From the NCBI GenBank assembly GCA_947579605.1, contig OX388310.1:2914001-2978000 (forward strand): a DNA stretch of 64,000 bases. Reading direction: 5' to 3'. Shown piece by piece: positions 20,940 to 33,357 of this stretch. The notes below the pieces were generated by a model. It was not told the DNA's origin and ran no database searches. It saw only the letters and a list, made by a program, of their open reading frames with translations. The stretch comes from Athripsodes cinereus. Its lineage: Eukaryota > Arthropoda > Insecta > Trichoptera > Leptoceridae. Numbering within the stretch: the stretch's first letter is position 1; the number at the start of each line of letters is the position of its first letter. Both the position numbers and the translations under genes were made by a program.

Positions 20940-21690
20940 TATAACCGGAAACAATACAAGTTACAACACATAGTTTCGGGTTGTTCTTCTCTCGCTCAAA
21001 CTGAATATACTAATAGACATAATCATGTCGCAAAAATAATACATCAAAATTTAGCAATTAAACATAATCTATTAAACTCGCAAAATATAATACCTTTTTA
21101 TAAATACAACCCGGAACCGGTTTTAGAAAATCAAAATTACAGGTTCTATTTTGATAAAACAATAATAACAGATAGACAAATACATCATAATAGACCCGAT
21201 TTAGTATTACATGATAAACGTAATAAAATAACGTACCTAATAGACATCGCTGTCTCAAATACACATAATATACAAACAACCGTCGCAGAAAAAATATGAA
21301 AATATACAGAACTAGCAGGAGAAATAAAAAATATTTGGCATTCTAGGTCCGTTTATATAATACCTTTAGTCATGTCAGCTACAGGGGTAACTCCGAAATC
21401 TTTAATAAATAATTTACAAAAATTAGATTTACCGGTTAATTTGTACATTAAAATGCAAAAATCTATTATAATTCTCATTTTTTCTCTTATTTTTTTCGTT
21501 CGACGTAGAACACAAATATTTCAGGCACAATGCTGGTATTTTGAACCCGCGTTTTGAGCCTAATCCTTTGATATCCTGTATATATGGAAAGGTGAATTTT
21601 TCCCGGCATTAGACTGTTAAGTTTTTGTGTGACCATGACTGATCATATGGAGATTTAAAACCGCCGCGTAAAAAAATATATTTCCGAACA
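20940..21690 (+). mobile_element. LINE fragment with Cys-His motif and PD-(D/E)XK-like endonuclease region
   Basis: One frame reads QHIVSGCSSLAQTEY, RHNHVAKIIHQNLA, TDRQIHHNRPDLVLHDKRN, then ITYLIDIAVSNTHNIQ, a TGA at about 21296, and on through KYTELAGEIKNIW and YIIPLVMSATGVTPKSL. The RPDLVxxDK...LIDIAV pattern resembles the restriction-like nuclease or adjoining C-terminal region of some non-LTR elements. The 3' part (ending near CCGCCGCGTAAAAAAATA) recurs at 53700-54160. The in-frame stop and truncation make it dead. Confidence 0.6.
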
Positions 21691-21959
21691 GACTAAAATA
21701 CTTATGTAGGGATTAACTGCTGTTATATTAAAACACAATTATTATTATCGTAATAATATTAAGTATACATACATTCCGGAATAATATTATTATTACTAAA
21801 ATAACATTATAATATAATAATATATATATTGTACTAAGATTATTGGATTAAGGAGTTTTCCTTCAGCAGGAAGTGGTAAGAATTTAATACTTTAAAACAC
21901 TTGTACCACAACAACATACTGAATATACGTTTCATCATTTTAATTACATATAATTTCAA

Positions 21960-22112
21960 ATTATTATTTCCTCCGCGTAGTACCAGGCAAAGAATAGATC
22001 TCCCAATCTCTTCTGTAAGTTTTAGAATATCCTGCAAAAGTCAAAATTTTTCCAAATAAATAAGACATTTAAAATTTTCAATTCAGTGATGAGGTTTCCA
22101 ACCTGATTGCCT
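21960..22112 (+). repeat. Family X fragment (5' half)
   Basis: It contains GTACCAGGCAAAGAATAG, TCTCTTCTGTAAGTTTTAGA and TTCAATTCAGTGATGAGGTT in family order. Confidence 0.55.
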
Positions 22113-22146
22113 TTACTTTTGGAGCACGGAGAAAGACAAAAATAGT

Positions 22147-22338
22147 ATTATACATTTAAAAAAAAAAAAGATATATCTGGGTTTTGTTATAAACCCAAAT
22201 ACAACCTTATACACCTTTCACAATAAGTTACTAAAAGCTTGTGTCGTGAAAGGGGAGTTTGCCGCCACCTGGGATCGAACCCTGGACCCCTTGTTCATGA
22301 GGCCGAGACTCTACCTCCAGGCTACCGACGAACTCAAT
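22147..22338 (-). repeat. tRNA-derived SINE (family S1)
   Basis: On the minus strand the head reads GGTAGCCTGGAGGTAGAGTC (A box-like) and, about 35 bases on, GGTTCGATCCC (B box). The body follows, with AAGGTGTATAAGGTTGT and a TTTGGGTTTATAACAAAACC segment. Relatives are at 48081-48240 (full), 45497-45540 and 46485-46560 (3' parts). Confidence 0.75.
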
Positions 22339-22549
22339 AGGTAGGTACTGTTTTTTTTTTAAGAATATTACTCAATAGACACCTTATCCATACAACCAAC
22401 AGACTGCAAATTTATTTATATAGGAAACATGAAAGATGTTCCGATGCTTACGAATCGGTTTAGACTGGTTAAAGCTGGTATATGGCATGCAATTAGTAGA
22501 TTGGCTGCCCAACTTCTAGTAGAGTCGTGATGATGTATACCTAATATAT

Positions 22550-22875
22550 AGATCAATTTTTATGTCAGAGAATATGCTTTATTTATTCGTTGTGCAAAAA
22601 TGGCAGAAAATACCACGAAAGCCAAAAGATTTTCACAATTCACTGTTAACAATGCATTTTTTAATAGTAGTTCAAAAAAGGTAGCTAATATAACCAATAA
22701 TAATAACGAAAACTTAGATAGCTTATTTTGAAAATGAGCCGTTTTGTAGAAAAATCTCCGTAAGAGCTCATCCTGAACAATAATGGTCTTATACGTCGCT
22801 TTGAATACTTCTACAATCTTCATAGTTCGCAAATTATGGGGTATTTTGTTCCACAACAACGGTAATATAACCAAA
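22550..22875 (-). mobile_element. LINE fragment (CR1/jockey-like C-terminus)
   Basis: The minus-strand frame encodes LPLLWNKIPHNLRT followed by VEVFKATYKTI. The 'LWNxxPxxLR...FK' pattern is the C-terminal signature of CR1- and jockey-like reverse transcriptase ORFs. The rest is not recognisable. Confidence 0.45.
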
Positions 22876-22879
22876 TCGT

Positions 22880-24370
22880 ACGATACAAGCGATATATGTA
22901 TGTAATCGTAGATCTAACGATAGTAATAGTTTTGCCAGTGAAATAAAATGCAATTGTTAGAACTTATATTATACTTACATATACATATTCTTATTATTGT
23001 GGCGATAAGAAAGCATTTAAGCCACGTTGTATGTATTTGCTTCTCCACTTTGTCTTATCGTTCCAGTAATAACTCTTTGATACAAAAGGGCGAACAGCTA
23101 TTTCTTAAAATGTGGTGATATTTTATACGATTCTAATATCATTCTTTTCATGGCGATACGGGTATGTTTCTTGATGAAATTTTAAAGGTTTTCTCTTGGC
23201 TATATCTATAAAATTTAATTGGTTCACAATATATATTTATTTATTCCATCATCATTCGGCTTAAAGCAATTCAAAATTATTTTATAAACTAAAAAATACT
23301 TTAAAAACAAAGTCTTGACAATTTTTTACATATTCATAGATAAATACCACAAACAATATTGAGCAAAGCTGAAGAAGTTTGGACAAAATAATAAAACTCG
23401 CCCTCTGTATATTGATTGTATCTAACTTGTGTATCTTACCTTTTATGTAATTGTTTGTTATCAATATACAGTAAATAAAAAAGAAATAAATAAAACACAG
23501 GGATAAGAAAAATAAAAGGTGCAGCAAATAGTTTGAGACAAATATAAGCTTCAAAATCTCGTGTGAGATAGAGATACATTTGCCCAACTGATTGCCGACG
23601 AAGAATGAGCAATGATATGTATTGCAAATTGAGATCAAGTAACATAAAAGTTTCAAAGATGCCTGTATATATGTAGAAGCGGAAAGGCTTAAAACCAATA
23701 AGACTTCTCGAAAGGAGAATCGTGTCTTTATGACGAAAAATTGGGCAAAATATAATCGGAGGAAATAAAAAAGGCGTCTCAGCACTTACGGATTAGATCA
23801 AGGTTGGCTTGAGTGACCACTTTCTGTGTCGCCAATTTTGCCAATCTTAGTCCCGATAGAAAGTCCATCAATTGAAAAATATTTAATGCAAATAACAGAA
23901 GGAACAGTTTTTTGGAATCTCAGTCAGCAAATTTGTAAACAATATGAGCTAATATTCTCAACGGTAAGAAAGATTAAGGTTTACAATTCGAAAATAGGAC
24001 GAAATAAATTTGGACGAATTAATATTCGGCTTGAATTTAAGACAAAAAATGTTATGTAATTTAATTTGTCGTTGGCGGATAAATTAAATTATAAAACGAG
24101 AAAATAAAATGGGTAAGTAGACAACACCTAATATACTCAAAATATTCAGAGAAAAAATGTATAAACTTCCTTAGAGAGAGATGAACCATTGGAGTGGGGT
24201 ATTGAGGGAAATTAGGATGATTTAAGATAATGGGTTTCAAAAACTTTTAACTTTAAAAAAAAATACTAGCTTTAAGCTCAGCGTTGCTTAGAGTACGTAG
24301 AAGTTAGTGCCATCTTTCGGACTTTTTCAGAATAAACTTAGCAAATGTCTAAGCCTCTTTAATACTAGCA
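22880..24370. other. Unassigned intronic stretch
   Basis: It holds a 167-codon minus-strand ORF (23282-23785) that is hydrophobic, A+T-driven and without family features, and a 77-codon plus ORF (23826-24059). I do not call either a gene. Confidence 0.35.
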
Positions 24371-24374
24371 CTCG

Positions 24375-24620
24375 TTCTATACCGTTATGGCTTTTCCTAT
24401 AAGTGGGCTATTCAGCGAACTAACTTTAAGTAATAATCATGCAGCTTGTCCTCTGTGTGTCTTTAAAAATATGAACCATTCAGGATGGATGGCATGTCTC
24501 AAAATTAGAAATTAGAAAAAGATACACTCGTAAAATTTCTTTATTATTTCTATCACCTGCCTTTTACGGGACACTTGAAAACTGAAGAAAAAGAGTGAGA
24601 GACCAATTCTTTGCCGGGCC
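24375..24620 (-). repeat. Family X copy, diverged
   Basis: In minus orientation it runs from a CCATAACGGTATAGAA-like 3' end through the CCATCCTGAATGGTTC block to GGTCTCTCACTC at the 5' end, so it is nearly full length. Confidence 0.55.
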
Positions 24621-25234
24621 GGGTGAAATTGCTCCTTTACTTAAACTAGCCCTGTTTTGTAGATTTTTTTAACTTTTAAATTGATAATCTTGTTTAAAAC
24701 TGTCTGTAACCCATGCACAGTAAATAACAAATAAATAAAAGCAAACAAACATTCATGCATGTTTTCATACAAATACTTACTAAAAAAAATGTATGAAGAA
24801 CGGAAAAGAAAGTTTTTTCCACGAAATTAAAATCGTTATACTTATATTAAAAATTACCTAAGGACCGGTAAATAATAATTTTCTTCGCTGAAAATACAAC
24901 AATTAATATAAGTTCGTCAACAAAGTATATTATCATTTTAAAAGCTAATTGACAATGATTTTTAATGGACTTTTAACTACCTAACTGAGCGACGTGTTTT
25001 TTGTGTAATTATGAAAGATGAAAAATTATAATTTTGACTTTTAATTATAAATTTTTGATGAACGCTGAAAGCAAATAATATCAATTTAAAGGTAAAACTA
25101 TGAAAGATCTATATTTAAGTAATATATTTATGTATGTTCGTCGAATGATTTATTTGGCGCCGTTTAATGGAAAATCTATCTCCAGGACACGGGAAACTAT
25201 GTTGGAAGAATGATGTGTTCAATTTGCTCCTGAA

Positions 25235-25350
25235 CATTGAATGTTGTTATTGATTGGTTTTGGCAAAGGTCCTCGGGAAGTCGATTCCAGATGACCGGTC
25301 CTTCGATACCAAAAGCCTTGTCGTGGAAGTAGTAGTTTTTGGCTCTATGA
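25235..25350 (-). mobile_element. LINE fragment (CR1-like C-terminus)
   Basis: The minus-strand frame reads FHDKAFGIEGPVIWNRLPED and LCQNQ, the conserved C-terminal block of CR1-like elements. It is homologous in pattern to 51457-51666. Confidence 0.6.
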
Positions 25351-25837
25351 ATCTCGTCCAGCATATTGGTGGATGTAGTAATATGTTTAATAACGAAATA
25401 ATTCTAATAAAATAATTAAAGGCTTTCATTCTGTAAGAACTGTTTTGAAGCAAGAATGACTTGTGTTTCTTAAGTAATAACAAAAATTGCATTAAATACG
25501 TACAAGTTTTTAATTTTTTTTTTTAAATTTAATTATTTTATTCCTGAAATGTACCTTTATAACTCAATTACATACACAAAAATTCGAGGGCATCTGGACT
25601 CAAAGACAGAACGAAGTGTCGCCTGTTCAAGAAACCTAACCAAGACTCAAGAGCGAAAGATACTTTGTTTCAAAATTAAATGTCTTGGAAGGATTTTGGA
25701 TGTTAGGTGTATGAGCATGTTACAAATGATACTGTTCGCCAGCATACTGTGTACACTTATAAATGGGGCAATGTATTGATTCCTTCTTTGACTATATTGT
25801 TTTGTTGTTATGTATATATGTTGTCTGTAGTGTACTG

Positions 25838-26105
25838 TTCATCCCGTGGAGAACCCGGTAAAGAATTGGTCTCCCACTCTTCTCCATAAGTTTTCGAGTG
25901 TCCTGTAAAAGGCAGGTGTTCGAAAAAATAAGACATTTTACATCTTAAATTCAGCGATGAGGTTTGCCACCCATCCTGAATGTCTTGATTTTATATTGGC
26001 ACGGAGAAGACAGCTTGCATATTTTATATGCAGCTGGTCTGCTGGCTACCCCACTTGTGGGATATGCCGTGATGGTATAGATAGAGAGATAGAGATAGTG
26101 TACTG
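25838..26105 (+). repeat. Family X, most complete copy
   Basis: About 250 bases. In order: GAACCCGGTAAAGAATTGGT, CTCCCACTCTTCTCC, GTTTTCGAGTGTCCTG, CAGGTGTTCGAAAA, AAATTCAGCGATGAGGTTTG, CCACCCATCCTGAATGTC, TTGGCACGGAGAAGACAGC, CAGCTGGTCTGCTGGCTACC, CCACTTGTGGGATATGCCGT, GATGGTATAG, then AGATAG repeats. There is no ORF and no convincing tRNA boxes. The last ~35 bases resemble the end of the LINE at 33366-33960. Confidence 0.75.
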
Positions 26106-26109
26106 TTGA

Positions 26110-27640
26110 TGCTTAATAAATAAATATATAAATACTGAGCAAAGATCTGTAGTCTTAGTAATACAGGAGAAATTATGGTTGTCATCGTGCCAAAAAAAAA
26201 AAATTAAGGCATTCACTGAATCGAGGAGGTTAAAATAATGTCTTTTTGTGATATTTTATGAATACTTGTCATTCATAGCATCAAATTTATGAAAAGAGTG
26301 AGATTCCTTTTTTTATTAACGAAAGCTATATGGAGCAAAATGGTATCAAACAAATTAATATGTTTCAAAACACTTATGTTCAAAATTATTGAATGCGAGA
26401 CAAAACAAACAAAGAATATGTGTCCGAATTTCGACATAGACAGAAATTACAACATTCAATGTTGTATAATACTATAGTAATAATAATCAATGGGCAAATA
26501 CTTCCCAATCACATCGTAATCCCTTCTTTTATGTTACCATCATGTCCCGAATGATAATAACTATAATCCTCTGTGCGTCCAATCACATCTCGTTTCTATG
26601 ATAATTGCTCGTCATTCGAATATAATAATAGTACCTAGATAATAATAATATTATTATAATGTGGCCAAGGACCGAAAACGGTCAAAGAACGAAAAGTAAG
26701 AAACATGGGTCATTAGTTTCGAGATGAGATATTATATAATTAGTTGTTAATTCACGTAAAAACACAAATGGTTTTGACTTTGACTACGTCACTTGGTTTT
26801 GACTTGCAAAGTCATTGTCACATTACATTAATTTATTCAACGACATGCAGTGTATACCATGTAACACGTACACTTTGTCATAGTTCAAATAACATGTTAT
26901 CACTCTCGTGAAACCAAGGCTTTTAAAAGTTAAAAAAGAGACCATTTTGTGTGTTTTTCTACAAAATTTAATATGGAGTTTCACAAAATTAACGTCAACT
27001 TAATCAATGAAAAGATGTAATATGTGTCTTTATTCTTCATTGACATCATAAATATATTATCAGTACCACTAGGTAGGGAATGGTCTTATAAATCTAATTA
27101 ATTGTCTTAAAAAAATTATCAAACTTTAAAGTCAACACATATTTATCGGTTAAAAATAAATGATTTTCTTTTGTCTCTGTGAAAATTTTTTATGATTAAT
27201 ATTTTCAATTTAAGTTTTTTAGTTTTGTTTTAAACAATAAAAAAAATATTATGTACACATTATATTTGTTTAAATTCTGCTTTAAATAAATAAAAGTTAT
27301 AATATGTACGTACTATAAATGTAAGGAATATATTTTTTTTACTTATTCACTTCTTTAAACTAATATAGAATTTGGCGAATAAGGAAAACAATGGCTTATG
27401 TTAGAAACTCAACCCGAAAAATATCGTGAGATATCCAATTTACTTCATTAATAATTATTATTTCCCCTACACCCCATAAAGTGAGGACATTTTCCAAGGT
27501 TTTAACGCCATTTTCCTTATCCTATATTCATCTACATCCAGGTCAACTCTTATATTCCCTTTTACTATATATGTAGTAGTCGTTGGTATATTCAAGAACG
27601 ATTCCTTTATGTCCAACATATTCAACAGACTTGTCATTAG
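26110..27640. other. Unassigned intronic stretch
   Basis: A+T-rich, with no exon. GACTTGCAAAGTCATTGTCA near 26801 resembles the palindrome arm at 40276-40302. The short ORF at 26289-26477 has no family features. Confidence 0.35.
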
Positions 27641-27644
27641 TGAT

Positions 27645-28480
27645 GAGACCGATTCGAGTTTGGCCAGATACCGAATATCCGGCGAGATTTTCGACTGCTA
27701 TTGTGACTTGTTTAGTTCAGAGAGATAATATATTCAATAGAAATGAATATAATGGATAACAACATAATCCTCTTCCACAATGCCCCATTTTTATTACGAT
27801 AGCAGAAATGTCACAAAAAGGGGTGACTCGATTAACGTGGAGATCGTCTGGTTTTTTAAGTTTAGTTCAACTTCCTGATTAAGTCTCCCAAATGTTGGTA
27901 ATCACTTCTGCAAAGGCCTCTCTATTCTATGCCAGTTAAAAGAGTTCTTACATACGTCCCACTCCAGTCCAGTGTCTTGTACATTGGATCGCAATGAGGC
28001 TTGTCTTCTGCCAGGACCACGTCGTCCTTCAACCTTTCCTATTAATATGCGTTATAATTATGCAATCATGCGGATCTTGATGTTGGTCAGCAATTCTCAG
28101 AACTTCCAAGTTGGTGACTAGATCTGCTGTCCACGATATATGAATTATTCTTCTGTGTAACCACATCTCGAAGTTCAATACGATCGGTAGTGTACAGAGT
28201 ACTACAGACGTATGAAAAATCAATCAAAAAACAGTTTAAAATAGTAATTATGCATTAAAATAGTTATTTTGTCTTTTTGTAACCTTTTTTTAAATTTATC
28301 TATAATTCCATGGCAAATATCCGAAATCCAGTTAAACATGTAATCGCACCTTCCTCAATCAATACATGAATTCAATTTAAAGATAATTTGAATTTGCGGA
28401 AGTTTCAAAAACATTGTTTTCACTATTTAAGTCAAAGACTTGATTTAAATAGTAAAGCCCGGCCGGATACCGATAGTTGA
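27645..28480. mobile_element. LINE fragment (RTE-like, minus) within repeat-like flanks
   Basis: Between 27880 and 28170 the minus strand encodes EMWLHRRIIHISW, LVTNLEVLR and, frame-shifted, RGRRGPGRRQASL, matching the element at 13862-14312. The flanks carry GGCCAGATACCGAATATCCG (27662) and GGCCGGATACCGATAG (28461), possibly ends of an older element. Confidence 0.55.
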
Positions 28481-28699
28481 TGGACATCCTTTCGGCTCAA
28501 CGTGCCGTTACATTCTCAGTAAATGAAATCAGTTGAATGAATATTTATATCATTAGATACTGAAAGAAAACTTGTGTTTGTCGTTTTTGTATGAGAATTT
28601 CCATTAACACGTATTTTAACATGTATTACTTATCTCCAGGCTTTCATTAAATGAACTGAAAGAGAAAATACACTTTTCAGAATTATTATGTTAGTATAT

Positions 28700-29150
28700 A
28701 ATATGTTATTTTTTATTTTTTTTATTTTATCACACGAATAAATAACAAATCTTATACATATTTTCATTGATGCTGCCCAACTAGGTATAACCTGTTCTAG
28801 GGCAAACATCTCACAAACATATCAATCATACTGAAACATAAACACAATCACAAAAAGCATTCATCTCCTATATTAACACAATCACATTCATAACAAGAAA
28901 AACACTGCTGCAAACCATCCATACATGAAACAACACACAAACAAACCATTTCTCCATATAAAACCAGAATAAAAATCAACACATCCCTCAACCACACACA
29001 TCACAAATCCCACACCACATACAACACAAGTATATCACCCCACACAAAACACAAAACAAATCATGGAACAAATCCTAAGATATCCTGCAATCTCTCCATT
29101 GGCAGATCAGACACCCACCCATAAAATGCTCTTTTAAATTCAACAAAAAC
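28700..29150. repeat. A+C-biased repeat-like block
   Basis: From about 28800 to 29090 the plus strand is almost only A, C and T (for example ACAATCACAAAAAGCATTCA, CATCCCTCAACCACACACAT) with very little G. It is probably the antisense of a retroelement 3' UTR, similar in style to 45640-46015. No direct match to that repeat was seen. Confidence 0.35.
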
Positions 29151-29254
29151 AGTGATTTCTCTAATCTTATCTATCTAAAATATATGATATTATTAACTTT
29201 TTGTAGGTTAACAAGGTTTTCTTTTATGGCAGAATTCCCGGAACAGAGTATATT

Positions 29255-29650
29255 ACTATAACTACATCATCACGGCATGTACCATAAGTGGAGAAGCCAG
29301 CAGACCAGATGCATGTAAAGAACATGCAAACTATCCTCTCCGTGACACTTAAAAAATAAGATCGGCAGATTTCTCGGCACAGTGTATATTAATATTATTA
29401 TATCATCACGGCATATCCCAAAAGTTGATTAGCAAGCATACTAGCTGTATGTAATAAACATGCAAACTATCCTCTCTGTGACAACAACAAAATAAGACAT
29501 TCAGGAATGTTGGCAAACCGCATCGCTGAATTTAATATGTAAAATAGGTATTTTCATCGAACACTTGTCTTTCATATGATAATTCCAAAACTTACGGAAA
29601 AGAGTGGGAGACCAATTATAGACCGGGTGCTCTATGGTGCATATTAATTT
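29255..29650 (-). repeat. Two adjacent family X copies
   Basis: The first (29262-29355) and second (29395-29650) both start with the reverse of TGCCGTGATG and share GTAAAGAACATGCAAACTAT / GTAATAAACATGCAAACTAT. The second continues through AAGACATTCAGGAATGTTGG to GAGTGGGAGACCAATTATAG. They are tandemly placed in the same orientation. Confidence 0.65.
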
Positions 29651-30059
29651 ATAAATCTACCAAATATACCTACGCTAAATGCCTTCTACAATGTACAGGT
29701 GAGTTGAGATGAAGAAAATTTTACTTTTTTTGCTTATTAACGAATTTTAATGGTCAACAAGAATAACTAAAAAAAAATTTTTTTATTAATTAAATTATTT
29801 TTTTTAAAACATATTTACATAGTTAACAAATACATATGAATAAAACATTATTTTCGATGACTCAACTTCATAAAGAGAAAATCTCGTGTTTTGAAGTGAG
29901 TTACATTGTTACATTATTACAAAACAATACAAAAGTAAATAAAAAGTTAAAAACATAAATCCTGAAACTTTCCATAAACTTGAAAAGAAAAAAAAATATG
30001 TTAATTAAATTAAATAACAATAAAGTACAATATTTTCAATCAACAATCTATACCCGAAG

Positions 30060-30325
30060 AAGAAAAACCGTTGAGTCTCCGGTTAAAAAAGATTTCTTAC
30101 TCTTTTTAGCAAGTTTTCAAATATCCCGTAAAAAGCAGTTGTTCGAAAGACCTCACGTATAAGACAATTAACATCTACAATTCGGCGATGAAGCATGGCA
30201 CCTATCCTGCATTTCTTATTTTCCATCGGCACGGATATACTAATCTGTATGTTTATTACTTGAAGTTAGTCCGCTGGCTCTCCCTTTGTGGGATATGCCG
30301 TTATGGTAAAGTAGTAGGAGAAGTT
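30060..30325 (+). repeat. Family X copy, near full length
   Basis: It runs from TTGAGTCTCCGGTTAAAAAA through ATTCGGCGATGAAGCATGGC to CCTTTGTGGGATATGCCGTT and a GTAGTAGGAG tail, diverged but collinear. Confidence 0.6.
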
Positions 30326-30799
30326 GTAGCACCAGAGTAAAAAGTAGCAGACATAATGTACCAAAAAAGTATACAATATTCTTTTTCACAAAATGTCCTT
30401 GTTACAACAAGTAGTAACAATCACCCTGAAAATTAAGTTTATTAAAGTTATCGTCCTCAGACAAGGAATTAAAGGTATTTTATGTATAAAGTTAGGTGGC
30501 GTTATGGCGCGAAGAAACCCTAACTCCTAATTTTCAGTAACTAACTAGATTTGTAAAATGAAACTTTTCACATTACATACGAAACTATGTAGATGTTTTG
30601 TAAATTAAAAATTATATTTTTTTCGTCAATCGAGATGTCTCTCGAGAATAGAAATATTGGATGGTGCGAATGAAAATGGAAAAATGGATGATTAGATTTT
30701 TTTTTTTCAAATATCAATCTGGATTCGAAATAAACTAAAACATGCCCCATCCACCCACACATTTTTTAACTTTAAGACACTTTGATAACACGAGACAGT

Positions 30800-31135
30800 T
30801 GATAAAACGTTGCGCGATAGATTGAGGAATGAGGATATTAGAAGAATGAGTGGATGCAAGAAAAGTGTTGTGAATAGAATGCGTGCAATGAAATAACAAT
30901 GGTTTGGGCATGTGGAACGAATAGGAGAGGAAAGGATGACATAGAAGATATAATAATTCAAAAGAGGGGGTGTGAAGAAGCGCGTGCGTCTGAGAACCAC
31001 GTTGATCAAACTCCTTTGAACGGCCGCGTGTTGAGTAAGAGAAATCGACGTGCGTGTATGAGAAATTGTACGAATGTGGCATGTAAGGGTATTCTATATG
31101 GCGTTAAGTGGGATACGCTGTGAGGGAATAGTAAT
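30800..31135 (+). mobile_element. LINE family L1x, damaged copy
   Basis: The DNA matches 33536-33910 with losses: AAAACGTTGCGCGATAG, GAATGAGGATATTAGAAGAA, TGGTTTGGGCATGTGGAACG, AAGAGAAATCGACGTGCGTG, and an end at GGGATACGCTGTGAGGG. Frameshifts and a stop interrupt the coding frame. Confidence 0.7.
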
Positions 31136-31139
31136 TAAT

Positions 31140-33357
31140 GTATAATAACTCTATGTTTCGATATCCAACAAATATCACTAATACTGGTATTGTGAAAAGT
31201 GCTTCACTTGTATGTGAAACTTTAGGAAAGATTGTTGTTTGGGAGTGTAGCGAGAAGACAACGGTCACATAAAAATAAACATTTATTTTCATTATGAGAA
31301 AAGTTTAAAAAAAGTTTACATTCTCTTAGAAACATAACATAGACAAAGTATTCATTCGATAAATTGCAGCGTAAGTTACGTTTGTACATGTTTTGAATAC
31401 AAGCATTATTGTTGACAATGTAACATTATTTGAGAAGTACCTACCTACTGGAATAGAGTGGGCCTCCATCTCTTCAACAAATTTTCTATAAATTAAATTT
31501 AATGTTTTAGGGGAGAAATTGTGAAACAACATTGAAATAAAATAAAATATAATATAACACTGTTTTATGTTTCACATTAATATATACAAAGTATACTACA
31601 ATTACACCGAGCGCTTTCACCAATACATTGGCATCATCAGGGCGGAGTATCAACTCAAATTTTCTATATAAAACACCTAATCTATCTGCTCATACCACAT
31701 CCTTTGTGTGTTATTTAGTGAATGACAGCATTGATTGTTAATATTTATTTGACTAATTATTTACCTGTTGTAAAAGCAACCATTATACTTTTGTATTTTT
31801 TTATTAATTTACTTTTTTCTTCTTTTATGTACACGTGACAACCTTATGGGCTTTTAATAAAAAAAAGATTGTAAAAATGAAGACACTTGTAAATAGGGCG
31901 GTATATTAATACCTTATTTGCATTAATTGTTTGTTTTTATGTACATATAAATGGTCTGTAGTGACTATTGATGATTAAAAATAAAATTAAAATAAATAAA
32001 CCCTGAAATTTTGAATAATTTTGAAACGTTTGTTCTTTTTTAATACCCAATCTATCAGACAAAATCAGACAACTTTGTTAAAACATTGTAATTTTGCTTT
32101 CATTGCATTCAATCTTCAATTTTATGATTATTTGTTGAGCTCAACGGAGTTTAAGTTAGTGCAGAATAAAATCATATAATATCTTCCATCACGTCAGAAA
32201 ATCGTAAAAATACATTGTTATTAAACTAACACAAATATCATGTAATAAACTAACATAAATATGAATGAAGTAGAGAGAAACAACAGAACATACATAAAAT
32301 ACAATAGAATAAATAAAATAAAAAACCTTTATGAAAAAAAAAATCATTTCATTTCTCTTAATAAACCTGTGTCTGAAACGAAGTTTTTCTAAACGTATTT
32401 TTTATTTTACTCAAACATGGAAAAATGTTTGTGTAAAATAGAAAAATATTTTTAATAATAAACACAATGTTTGCTAAATAAAGAAGGATGGAAATCCTAC
32501 ATTGAAATGTTTTTACAAAGACTCATATTAAAATATTAAAAAATGAATAACAATAGTACTATTTGAATAAACCGTATCCATAAATTATTATTTTTTACCT
32601 ACATATTATGATTCTATTTATTTATTTATTTATTTATTTCACAATCCACGGCGTGAGCCTTTTACATGTTCAAGAACAAATAATACACAAATCAAATATC
32701 TCATTCACAACACAGTTGGAAAACAAGAATTAACAAAACACAAAAGAGAATTATTTCATAACAATAATAATTTAAGTCAAATCATAAAATATTGGAGTGT
32801 CAGTACAGAATGTCAATGAAATGTTTAGTATTTAATATGTCAAGATTCAAAATTGCAATAATGTGGGAGATGTCATGTAGATAGAAGAAAAAAAAAAATC
32901 TAATCTAATGGAAATAATACAAATAATTTAAATGTCATAAGAATTAATGTCATAAATAGTTAAAATGTCAAATTGTCTGTAATGATTTAAAATGTCAATA
33001 AATTAAACAGAAAATTTTTACTTATAATTTAAATTATCAATGATGTGACGTTACCAGATGAAGAAATAATCAAAAAATAGTACTCAGATATAATATAGAT
33101 AAAAAAAGTAAAACAAAAAAAGTAAAACAAAATTCTATGGGTATAATATGCATTCAATGTTTAATAATTCGTATCCTTAAATATTTTTTCTACTGTAAAC
33201 TTGAGAGGTTAGTACACCTCCTGTCTTGAGTAAAATGTAATTAATAAACAAGGGATAAATATTATGAAAATTTTCGAGCCAACCAATGAAGTTCTTTGAT
33301 TCAAAATTAGTTCAATCCACACTTGTTCCATGGATGAAAATGTCTATTATAGAAGTA
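31140..33357. other. Mostly unassigned intronic stretch with one family T fragment
   Basis: (ATTT)n at 32617-32639 followed by CACGGCGTGAGCCTTTTACA is the 3' end of family T in minus orientation. Near 31605, CCGAGCGCTTTCACCAATAC precedes ATTGGCATCATCAGG, which may be a small repeat. No exon was seen. Confidence 0.4.

Noticed and set aside
22261..22338. Possible functional tRNA gene on the minus strand
   Set aside because: The boxes are good, but they are followed by a repeat body shared with other loci, so it is a SINE head.
23282..23785. 167-codon minus-strand ORF, hydrophobic, looking like a membrane protein
   Set aside because: The composition follows the local A+T bias (Phe, Leu, Ile, Tyr runs). 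There is no conserved motif, no splice or start context and no family resemblance.
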